From the NCBI GenBank assembly GCA_028820035.1, contig JAPPKI010000211.1:1-5504 (forward strand): 5,504 nt of DNA. The letters are read 5' to 3'. Under the pieces are notes generated by a model, which saw nothing but the letters and a program-made list of their open reading frames with translations, searched no databases and was not told where the DNA came from. Shown piece after piece: positions 1-5,500 of this stretch (position 1 is the first letter of the stretch; the number at the start of each line of letters is the position of its first letter). Both the position numbers and the translations under genes were made by a program. Source of the stretch: a bacterium (GTDB lineage: Bacteria; Actinomycetota; Acidimicrobiia; Acidimicrobiales; Bin134).

Positions 1-620
1 TCGGAGTGGCCGCCCAGATACTTGGTGGTGGAGTGCACCACCACATCGGCCCCCAACTCCAGCGGCGCCTGGAGGTACGGGGTGGCGAAGGTGTTGTCCA
101 CCACCACCACGGCCCCCGACGCGTGGGCCACATCGGCCACCGCAGCGATGTCCACCACGGCCAGCATGGGATTGGTGGGCGTTTCCACCCATATCTGGCG
201 GGTCTCGGGACGGATGGCCGCGCCGAGCGCGTCCAAGTCGGCCAAATCCACCGCCGACCACTCTATGCCCCGATCGCCGTACACCCGGGCAATGAGTCGG
301 AAGGTCCCCCCGTAGGCGTCGGTCCCCAGAACAACATGGTCTCCGGGGCGCATCATGCCCACCACCGCGTCCTCCGCCGCCATGCCGCTGGCGAACGCCA
401 TTCCGTACTCGGCCCCCTCGAGCCCGGCCACGCACCGCTCCAGCGCCACCCGGGTGGGGTTGGAAGTGCGGGCGTACTCAAAACCCTGGTGCTGGCCCGG
501 CGAATCCTGCACAAAGGTGGTGGCGAGATGGATGGGGACGGTAATGGCGCCGGTGGCCTCGTCGGGCTCTTGGCCGACGTGGATGGCCCGAGTGTTGAAA
601 CCCCAGTCGCTGGCTTTCAT
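1..620 (-). CDS. metB: Cystathionine gamma-synthase / gamma-lyase family enzyme (3' end cut by window edge)
   Basis: PLP-dependent Cys/Met-metabolism enzyme that forms or cleaves cystathionine in the cytoplasm. I translated the minus strand from the ATG at 620-618. It gives 206 codons without a stop and runs off the left edge, so roughly half of the usual ~380-residue protein is present. Visible landmarks are the N-terminal GFNTRAIHVGQ block, EYARTSNPT (about 48-56; Tyr49 and Arg51 are the PLP-phosphate contacts given to the neighbouring subunit), the DAYGGTFR block (Tyr103 stacks on PLP), VDNTFATP (Asp175 pairs with the pyridine nitrogen), and STTKYLGGHS with the PLP lysine at Lys200. The start ATG overlaps the stop of the upstream cbs gene (ATGA), which indicates translational coupling; a weak GGA lies 9 bases upstream. 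Next to cbs, a reverse-transsulfuration cystathionine gamma-lyase role is as plausible as gamma-synthase. The residues that help separate the two lie outside the window. Family certain, exact reaction not. Confidence 0.94.
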   Translation of the reverse strand, partial: MKASDWGFNTRAIHVGQEPDEATGAITVPIHLATTFVQDSPGQHQGFEYARTSNPTRVALERCVAGLEGAEYGMAFASGMAAEDAVVGMMRPGDHVVLGTDAYGGTFRLIARVYGDRGIEWSAVDLADLDALGAAIRPETRQIWVETPTNPMLAVVDIAAVADVAHASGAVVVVDNTFATPYLQAPLELGADVVVHSTTKYLGGHS

Positions 621-1999
621 GAATCAGGATCCGACGGGCCCGACGACAAGAAGCTCAGCACGTCGGTACTGGTCATCACCGCCCGGGGACGGCCACCGTC
701 GAGCACCAGCAGGGCCGGAGAGCGCTCCAGCTTGGTCACCGCCAGCGCCACCGATTCGCCGATGCCGATCTGTTCCAGAGGACGGCTCATCACGCTCTCC
801 ACCGGCTGACCCAGTAGATCGCCGTTGAAGGCCAACTCCATGAGCTGAAGCTCGTGGACCGCTCCCATGACCTCAGCTGCAGCCAAGGGCATCTCGCCTT
901 TGGCTACCGGGAGCTGGCTGACTCCGTGGTCGCGCATCTGGGTCACGGCCATGCTCACCGGATCGTCGGGCTTCACGTACACCAGCGGCGGCAATGCTCC
1001 CTCCTTGGCATCGAGCACATCCTTCACGCAGGGGTGTTCACCGATGAGGAAGCCATACGAGGCCATCCAGTCGTCGTTGAACACCTTGGACAGATAGCCC
1101 CGGCCAGCATCGGGCAGCAATACCACCACCACATCGTCGGGTCCGCAGTCTTGGGCCACCTCCAGGGCGGCGCACACCGCGGTTCCCCCCGATCCGCCGA
1201 TCAGCAAACCCTCCCGCCGGGTTACCAGCCGAGCCATATCGAAGGAGTCCTGGTCGGAGATCGGGATCACCCGATCGACCACCTCGGGATCGTAGGTCTC
1301 AGGCCAGAAGTCTTCCCCGATCCCCTCCACCAGATACGGCCGGCCCGATCCCCCGCTGAACACCGAGCCCTCAGGATCTCCGGCCACCATTTGGATATCG
1401 GGGTTCTGCCGTTTGAGGAAACGTCCCACCCCGTTGAGCGTGCCGCCGGTGCCCGCCCCGGCCACGAAGTGGGTGATGCGCCCGGCGGTCTGCTTCCACA
1501 GCTCCGGGCCGGTGGTCAGCTCATGCGACAGGGGATTCACTTGATTGAAGTACTGGTTAGGCCGGTAGGCACCGGGCGTCTCGGCTACCAGCCGCTCTGC
1601 GGTGGAATAGTACGAATCGGGGTCTTCGGGATCCACCGCCACCGGGCACACCACCACCTCGGCCCCGTAGGCCCGCAGCAGCTGCACCTTCTCTTGGCTT
1701 ACCTTGTCGGTCATCACGAAGACGCAGCGGTAGTCCCGCTGGGCAGCCACCAAAGCCAAGCCCACGCCGGTATTTCCCGAGGTTGGCTCGATAATGGTTC
1801 CGCCTGGCTTCAGCAGCCCTTCTCGCTCGGCCGCGTCGATCATCGCCACCGCAGGCCGGTCTTTCACGCTGCCGCCCGGGTTCAGCATCTCCAGTTTGGC
1901 CAGCACCTCACACGGCACCCCGTCGGCGATGCGCGGCATCCTCACCAGAGGAGTGTCTCCAATGAGATCGAGGATCGAGTCTGCGACCTCCACGCCCAT
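617..1999 (-). CDS. cbs: Cystathionine beta-synthase with C-terminal CBS-domain pair
   Basis: Condenses serine (or O-acetylserine) with homocysteine to cystathionine, the first step of reverse transsulfuration; cytoplasmic, PLP-dependent. The 460-residue length matches the actinobacterial form (mycobacterial Rv1077 type). The fold-type II catalytic core occupies about residues 5-315: IGDTPLVR near the N-terminus, NPGGSVKD with the PLP lysine Lys46, EPTSGNTG (71-78) with Asn76 contacting PLP O3', and the phosphate loop GTGGT at 183-187. A Bateman module follows at about 322-455, with GVSQLPV (359-365) in the first CBS repeat and RPRAVMTSTDVLSFL (437-451) in the second; such pairs bind adenosyl ligands in other CBS enzymes. 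The N-terminal haem-binding extension of animal enzymes is absent. The ATG at 1999 is chosen because the core begins within ten residues of it. The stop overlaps the metB start (ATGA), so the two form an operon. The gene lies 15 bp from, and divergent to, the dehydrogenase at 2015. Confidence 0.96.
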   Translation of the reverse strand: MGVEVADSILDLIGDTPLVRMPRIADGVPCEVLAKLEMLNPGGSVKDRPAVAMIDAAEREGLLKPGGTIIEPTSGNTGVGLALVAAQRDYRCVFVMTDKVSQEKVQLLRAYGAEVVVCPVAVDPEDPDSYYSTAERLVAETPGAYRPNQYFNQVNPLSHELTTGPELWKQTAGRITHFVAGAGTGGTLNGVGRFLKRQNPDIQMVAGDPEGSVFSGGSGRPYLVEGIGEDFWPETYDPEVVDRVIPISDQDSFDMARLVTRREGLLIGGSGGTAVCAALEVAQDCGPDDVVVVLLPDAGRGYLSKVFNDDWMASYGFLIGEHPCVKDVLDAKEGALPPLVYVKPDDPVSMAVTQMRDHGVSQLPVAKGEMPLAAAEVMGAVHELQLMELAFNGDLLGQPVESVMSRPLEQIGIGESVALAVTKLERSPALLVLDGGRPRAVMTSTDVLSFLSSGPSDPDS

Positions 2000-2018
2000 A
2001 AACTACCCGGCGGTATGG
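1996..2018. promoter_or_regulatory. Inverted repeat spanning both divergent start codons
   Basis: CCATA (1996-2000) and TATGG (2014-2018) are perfect inverted arms separated by 13 bp. The left arm contains the cbs start codon on the minus strand, and the right arm contains the dehydrogenase start codon on the plus strand. The arms are short (5 bp), so this could be chance, but the position at the centre of a 15-bp divergent gap makes it a possible operator or just paired start contexts. Confidence 0.3.
1999..2004 (+). promoter_or_regulatory. Possible -10 element for the plus-strand dehydrogenase
   Basis: TAAACT fits the actinobacterial TANNNT -10 pattern and lies 10 bases before the ATG at 2015. 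It would put the transcript start about 3-5 bases before the start codon, giving a nearly leaderless mRNA. This agrees with the lack of a convincing Shine-Dalgarno sequence. The element overlaps the first base of cbs, and no recognisable -35 box is seen. Inference from a short motif. Confidence 0.3.
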
Positions 2019-2025
2019 AACCGCC
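2009..2025. promoter_or_regulatory. 6-bp inverted repeat with the start codon in its loop
   Basis: GGCGGT (2009-2014) and ACCGCC (2020-2025) are perfect inverted arms around the 5-base loop ATGGA, which holds the start codon of the plus-strand dehydrogenase. In a plus-strand transcript that begins upstream of 2009 it would be a GC-rich hairpin presenting the ATG in the loop. In the cbs transcript it would sit in the 5' leader, ending 9 bases before the cbs ATG. It could also be a DNA operator. No function is demonstrated by the sequence alone. Confidence 0.4.
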
Positions 2026-2932
2026 TTGTATCGCAGTGGAGCCCGACTGCTGGCGGCGACCTGCGCTGGCCGACGCAGTGATTGCCGGCGGCGGCCGAGT
2101 GACGGCCCCCTCCGAGGCCACCGCGCTGGTTTGGGCCGAGCCCGCGGCCCCCGAGCTCTTGCCCGGTGTGCTGGAGGATGGGGCGGGCATCGAGTGGGTG
2201 CAGCTCCCCTACGCCGGCATCGAGAACTTGACCCATTTGCTCGACCGCGACCACCGCTGGACCTGTGGCAAGGGGGTGTACGCCCAACCGGTGGCCGAGC
2301 ATGTGCTGATGCTGGCCTTGGCCGGCTTGCGGGGAATGGGGAGTTTTGCCCGGGCTCAGAACTGGTCGCCGCCGAAGGGCCGGAACCTGCTGGGCGGCCG
2401 GGTAACCATGCTGGGCGGCGGGGGCATCACCGAGTCGCTGGTGAGGCTGCTGGAACCGTGGGACTGCCGAATCACCGTGCTGCGCCGCCATCCTCTGCTT
2501 ATGGACGGGGTCGAACGGGTGGTCGGCCCCGAAGCCCTGCACGACGCCCTCAGTGACGCCGATGTAGTGGTGGTAGCGCTGGCGCTGACCCCGGAGACCA
2601 CCGGCATTATCGACGCCGCCGCCCTCAACGCCATGGCTGTCCACGCCTGGCTGATCAACGTGGGGCGGGGCGGCCATGTGGTTACCGACGATCTGGTGGA
2701 GGCGCTGTCTGCCGGGTCGATCGGCGGTGCCGCATTGGACGTGACCGACCCTGAGCCCCTGCCCGAGGGCCATCCTCTCTGGAGCTTGGACAACTGTCTC
2801 ATCACCCCCCATGTGGGCAACACCCCCGAGATGGGTTTGAAGCTGCTCGCCAATCGGGTCACCGAGAACGTCCGCCGCTACATCGCCGGCCAGGAGTTGC
2901 TCGGCCCCATCGACGTCGACCTCGGATACTGA
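2015..2932 (+). CDS. D-isomer-specific 2-hydroxyacid dehydrogenase family protein
   Basis: Predicted cytoplasmic NAD(P)-dependent oxidoreductase interconverting a 2-keto acid and a D-2-hydroxy acid (glyoxylate/hydroxypyruvate reductase-like); the substrate cannot be read from sequence. From the ATG at 2015 it has 305 residues. The hallmarks are QPVAEHVLMLALAGLR (91-106), a nucleotide-binding Rossmann unit at about 128-160, NVGRGG with catalytic Arg218, DPEPLP with Glu247, and TPHVGNT with the acid/base His266. The Rossmann loop reads GGGGIT (134-139), with Thr in place of the last Gly of GxGxxG. The second strand ends in Arg157-Arg158 rather than an acidic residue, suggesting NADP(H) preference (inference). 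The frame is open for 387 more codons upstream (from 854), but that part is antisense to cbs. I chose 2015 because PPCIAVEPD is the expected first beta-strand. It is the only plus-strand gene here, divergent from cbs and convergent with the binding-protein gene. Confidence 0.9.
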   Translation: MEPPCIAVEPDCWRRPALADAVIAGGGRVTAPSEATALVWAEPAAPELLPGVLEDGAGIEWVQLPYAGIENLTHLLDRDHRWTCGKGVYAQPVAEHVLMLALAGLRGMGSFARAQNWSPPKGRNLLGGRVTMLGGGGITESLVRLLEPWDCRITVLRRHPLLMDGVERVVGPEALHDALSDADVVVVALALTPETTGIIDAAALNAMAVHAWLINVGRGGHVVTDDLVEALSAGSIGGAALDVTDPEPLPEGHPLWSLDNCLITPHVGNTPEMGLKLLANRVTENVRRYIAGQELLGPIDVDLGY

Positions 2933-2939
2933 CCTAGGC

Positions 2940-2955
2940 GTCCCGGACTAGGGAC
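2940..2955. terminator. Weak candidate hairpin between convergent genes
   Basis: GTCCC (2940-2944) and GGGAC (2951-2955) form a 5-bp inverted repeat with a 6-base loop that contains the TAG stop of the minus-strand gene. It lies where two convergent genes end with only 15 bp between their stop codons, so it could help stop transcription from both sides. There is no T-tract on either strand, so it is not a classical intrinsic terminator. Confidence 0.25.
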
Positions 2956-4210
2956 CGATGATCCGGTCGAACTGCGCGGAGGGCTCTTCGATGGTGATCA
3001 CCCGCATGGGGCGATCGGTGGGCGCGTGGAGACCGGGGCCGAAGGTGACCGGCCCGGCGGCCAGATCCTCGCCATCAAATCGCCGGAGCTGGACGGCAAC
3101 CGCCCCCGGGTCGACAGAGCCAGCCCGCTCCACTGCCCGGATATAGGCCTCTACGGCGTCGGCGCCGGTGATGGCCCGCCCGTCTCTGGCAATGTGACCT
3201 TCAGTCGCGAAATAGTCGGCCAGGACTTGGCGAACCGCAGGGCTGGGATCGGGAGAATCGGTGTAGACCGAGGCGTACGAGAGCATGGTGAAGTCGCCAA
3301 CACCGGTAACGTGCCCGATCCAGAAGTCCCCGTCCATGGTGGAGTTGGCGAAAATAGGCTGGAGAATGCCAGAAGCCCGAATAGGGGCCAGGATCTCCGG
3401 GGCCACGAGCCGAGTCCCGCAGAACACGATGGCCTCGGGACTGTTGTTGACCAGCCCAGAAAGCACGGGCTCGAGCAGGCCAGGATCGGTGGGCTGATAG
3501 CGGTAGAGACCAGTCACCTGGCCTCCAACGGCCTCGAACCCCAGCTTGAAGGCTTCGCATACGGCAACCGCTTCTGAGCTGGTCTCGTCGATGATTGCCG
3601 CCGCGGTAGTGAACCCTCGATCAGCCAACAGCGCAACCAAGTACTGGGCTTCGGTGCCCACTGGTGTGCCCAGGGAGAAGACCCGATCCCCCAGCTCACC
3701 CGTTGTCCACGAGGCGTCGGTGCCGCAAGGGCTGATCACCAGGGTCCCCGAGCTCTCCAACTCCTTGAGGGCCGGTTCCGCATAAGCGGCATCGCAGGTC
3801 ATCAAGACCATGTCGATGCCGTCCAGCAATAGCTGCTCGGCACCCTTGTGCATCGCAGACAACTCGGTGTGGCTGTCGATGTGCCGCAGAACCACCGGCC
3901 GGCCCAGCAGGCCACCAGCCTCGTTCAGGGCGTCGATTCGAGTTTGGGCGGCCACTAGCGCGGGCTCGTCATAAGCCGCCAGGAACCCGGTGGTTGCCAT
4001 TAGGGCGCCGATCACGATGGCGTCTTCTGCCAGCGGCACCCCATCGGGAGTGGCAGTGGGCAACGCAGGCGCATCTTCCACCTGTTCATCCTGTTCACCC
4101 GCGATGGGCGCGGGGCTCACCACCGTGCCCTCGCTGAACAGGCCACACCCCGACAGCACCAACAGCACTACCGAAACCAGCAGCACCGGCCGAGCGCCGG
4201 GCAGACTCAT
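2948..4210 (-). CDS. ABC transporter substrate-binding lipoprotein, branched-chain amino acid/amide type
   Basis: Predicted extracytoplasmic solute receptor of the Leu/Ile/Val-binding (Peripla_BP_6) family, anchored by lipid to the outer face of the membrane. With the ATG at 4210 it has 420 residues: an Arg-containing n-region (MSLPGARP), a hydrophobic stretch (VLLVSVVLLVL), and the lipobox LSGC with the lipidated cysteine at Cys22. A Pro/Glu-rich linker runs to about residue 60. The type I binding fold begins at AIVIGALMATTGFLAAYDEPALV and continues through ALNEAGGLLGRPVVL (95-109), typical of this family. The ligand is unknown. No permease or ATPase gene is present in the window, so partners must lie elsewhere. 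An in-frame GTG sits directly before the ATG (4213-4211). I prefer the ATG because it forms the TGATG overlap repeated in each copy of the 35-bp repeat, and AAGG lies 4 bases upstream. It is the last gene of the acyl-CoA dehydrogenase unit, with stop TAG. Confidence 0.93.
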   Translation of the reverse strand: MSLPGARPVLLVSVVLLVLSGCGLFSEGTVVSPAPIAGEQDEQVEDAPALPTATPDGVPLAEDAIVIGALMATTGFLAAYDEPALVAAQTRIDALNEAGGLLGRPVVLRHIDSHTELSAMHKGAEQLLLDGIDMVLMTCDAAYAEPALKELESSGTLVISPCGTDASWTTGELGDRVFSLGTPVGTEAQYLVALLADRGFTTAAAIIDETSSEAVAVCEAFKLGFEAVGGQVTGLYRYQPTDPGLLEPVLSGLVNNSPEAIVFCGTRLVAPEILAPIRASGILQPIFANSTMDGDFWIGHVTGVGDFTMLSYASVYTDSPDPSPAVRQVLADYFATEGHIARDGRAITGADAVEAYIRAVERAGSVDPGAVAVQLRRFDGEDLAAGPVTFGPGLHAPTDRPMRVITIEEPSAQFDRIIGP

Positions 4211-4245
4211 CACACCTTGAGCGGCCGAGCGCCGGGCGGACTCAT
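4210..4245 (-). CDS. Mini-ORF B (11 codons) in the repeat tract
   Basis: This is the second copy of the same frame: ATG at 4245-4243, peptide MSPPGARPLKV, TGA at 4212-4210. It starts on the stop of mini-ORF A (TGATG), and its own stop overlaps the ATG of the lipoprotein gene (TGATG). AAGG (4253-4250) precedes it by 4 bases. It closes the stop/start chain between the two genes. Expression and any role are inference. Confidence 0.35.
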   Translation of the reverse strand: MSPPGARPLKV

Positions 4246-4280
4246 CACACCTTGAGCGGCCGAGCGCCGGGCGGACTCAT
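4245..4280 (-). CDS. Mini-ORF A (11 codons) in the repeat tract
   Basis: ATG at 4280-4278 reads MSPPGARPLKV and stops with TGA at 4247-4245. Its ATG overlaps the dehydrogenase stop as TGATG, and AAGG (4288-4285) lies 4 bases upstream. Its first eight residues copy the lipoprotein N-terminus (MSLPGARP) with one change, and its last three copy the dehydrogenase C-terminus (LKV). It is probably a translational relay, not a functional peptide; translation is inferred only from the stop/start architecture. Confidence 0.35.
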   Translation of the reverse strand: MSPPGARPLKV

Positions 4281-5488
4281 CACACCTTGAGGTCGCGGAA
4301 TGGAATGCCCTTGTCGGCTCGCGGCTCGCGGGGCAGGCCGAGGATGCGCTCACCGATCACGTTGCGCTGGATCTCCGGTGTGCCCCCACCGATCTTGTGG
4401 GCAAAATGGCCGACCATCTGCCACACCCAGCTGTCGTCGTTCAACATCCCCTCCGGTCCCAGCAGCTCCATGGCGGTCTGGCTGGTGTCCCGAATGTGGT
4501 CGCCGGCGAGGATCTTGGTTATCGAGGCCTCCGGGCCGATCTCGGTGCCCTGGCTCAACGCGGTGTACGCCCGCATGCCCAGGTAGCGGAGCACTTCCGA
4601 TCTGATCCACGCCTCGGCTAGGGACTGGCGAACCGCCGGTTCACCGGTTTGGCCCTTGTGGCGAGCCAATTTCACCAAGGCGGGGACATCTACTCGGGAC
4701 GATTGTGCCCCCACCGCGGCGCGTTCGCTGTTCAGGGTGGTCTGGGCCACCGCCCAGCCGTTGTTGACCCCGCCGATCACATTCTCGGCTGGGACTCGCA
4801 CATCGTCGAAGAAGGTCTCATTGAACTCGGCCCCTCCGGTTATCTGGCGCAGCGGCCGCGGATCCAATCCCTCCGTGTCCATCTCCACAAAGAAATAGGT
4901 GAGCCCCTGGTGCTTGGGAACATCCGAATCGGTGCGGGCCAACAGGATGCCCCAGTCGGCCAGATGGGCATAGGAGTTCCACACTTTCTGACCGTTGACC
5001 ACGAACTCGTCGCCGTCTCGGACCGCTCGGGTCTGGAGTCCGGCCAAATCGGAGCCGGCGTTGGGCTCGCTGAAGAGCTGGGCGAACACCATCTCCCCTT
5101 GGCGGATCGGGTCCAAGAATCGCCTCTTCTGCTCGTCGGTACCCCACGCCATGAGCGTGGGAGCAGCCATGTCCAGCGCAGCCATGAATATCGACATCAC
5201 CACGCCGTATCGGCTCTGCTCCTCTTCGAAGATGATGGCCTCCATGGTGGAGGCCTCCCGCCCCCCGTACTCCGTCGGCCAGTCCAAACAAGCCCACCCA
5301 TCGGCGGCCAGACGGGCTTGCCAGGCCCGGGCCCGACCGGCCATTTCTTCCTCCCGGCCCGCGTTGATGCCCGGATTGAACATCTCATTGAATGCCTCCG
5401 GCGACCCCTTGGCCGGCGCGTTGGCCTCCAGCCAAGCCCGGGCCTCAGCCCGAAACGCCGCTTCTGAGGGGGTGTCGCCGAAATCCAC
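4280..5488 (-). CDS. Acyl-CoA dehydrogenase family protein (FadE-like)
   Basis: FAD-dependent cytoplasmic flavoenzyme predicted to introduce an alpha,beta double bond into an acyl-CoA thioester; chain type (fatty acyl, branched, steroid side chain) is not determinable. The 402-residue length is normal. The helical N-terminal domain covers about 5-130, including DGWACLDWPTEYGG (63-76). The FAD/acyl-CoA signature FSEPNAGSDLAG (139-150) opens the beta-domain, which continues with VNGQKVWNS (164-172). The C-terminal helical domain includes ELLGPEGML (341-349) and GGGTPEIQRNVIGERILGLPRE (from 367). The MCAD catalytic-glutamate position (YEGT motif) is Gly368 here, while Glu255 in LNSERAAVG aligns with the base used by isovaleryl- and long-chain acyl-CoA dehydrogenases, so Glu255 is the likely base. 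The start is GTG at 5488, supported by the standard MDFGDTPSEAAFRAEARAWL opening. No Shine-Dalgarno is visible. The stop lies in the repeat tract leading into the lipoprotein gene. Confidence 0.95.
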   Translation of the reverse strand: MDFGDTPSEAAFRAEARAWLEANAPAKGSPEAFNEMFNPGINAGREEEMAGRARAWQARLAADGWACLDWPTEYGGREASTMEAIIFEEEQSRYGVVMSIFMAALDMAAPTLMAWGTDEQKRRFLDPIRQGEMVFAQLFSEPNAGSDLAGLQTRAVRDGDEFVVNGQKVWNSYAHLADWGILLARTDSDVPKHQGLTYFFVEMDTEGLDPRPLRQITGGAEFNETFFDDVRVPAENVIGGVNNGWAVAQTTLNSERAAVGAQSSRVDVPALVKLARHKGQTGEPAVRQSLAEAWIRSEVLRYLGMRAYTALSQGTEIGPEASITKILAGDHIRDTSQTAMELLGPEGMLNDDSWVWQMVGHFAHKIGGGTPEIQRNVIGERILGLPREPRADKGIPFRDLKV

Positions 5489-5494
5489 GGGGAC

Positions 5495-5500
5495 AGGTTA
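5495..5500 (-). promoter_or_regulatory. Possible -10 element for a leaderless acyl-CoA dehydrogenase mRNA
   Basis: On the minus strand, TAACCT (TANNNT pattern) is followed by six bases, GTCCCC, and then the GTG start codon at 5488. This spacing would place the transcript start on or next to the G of the GTG, giving a leaderless mRNA, common in actinobacteria. The absence of a Shine-Dalgarno supports this. The -35 region lies outside the window, so the call rests on a short motif. Confidence 0.35.

Larger units (their letters stand above)
4187..4291 (-). repeat. Three tandem 35-bp direct repeats at a gene junction
   Basis: Exactly three 35-bp units: 4187-4221, 4222-4256 and 4257-4291. They are identical except at 4203 (a in the first unit, g at the matching 4238 and 4273). 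On the minus strand each unit begins CTCAAGGTGTGATGAGTC and ends GCCCGGCGCTCGGCCG. The unit closest to 4291 includes the last codons and stop of the acyl-CoA dehydrogenase. The unit closest to 4187 includes the start and first codons of the lipoprotein gene. Periodicity breaks at 4186 and 4292. The unit thus joins the end of one gene to the beginning of the next, as expected if an ancestral TGATG junction was tandemly duplicated twice. Confidence 0.97.

Noticed and set aside
6..809. 267-codon plus-strand open frame
   Set aside because: It is antisense to the metB gene and the end of cbs, has a His/Gly/Arg-rich composition without recognisable domains, and is explained by high GC at third positions of the opposite genes.
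2003..2812. 269-codon minus-strand frame opposite the 2-hydroxyacid dehydrogenase
   Set aside because: His/Gln/Gly-rich shadow frame. The plus strand has intact catalytic Arg, Glu and His motifs, so the minus frame is not the gene.
2933..2938. CCTAGG palindrome just after the dehydrogenase stop
   Set aside because: A 6-bp palindrome is expected by chance and has no supporting context such as a T-tract or a second copy nearby.
4211..4213. GTG as start of the lipoprotein (one codon longer)
   Set aside because: Possible, but the adjacent ATG forms the TGATG overlap seen at each repeat unit and is the stronger start codon.
4187..4291. CRISPR array or integration-site reading of the 35-bp repeats
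   Set aside because: The units are directly abutting with no spacers, and they consist of coding sequence from the two flanking genes, so neither a CRISPR array nor an attachment site fits.
4649..5467. 272-codon plus-strand open frame
   Set aside because: It lies entirely antisense to the acyl-CoA dehydrogenase, which has all family motifs; the frame shows no family features.
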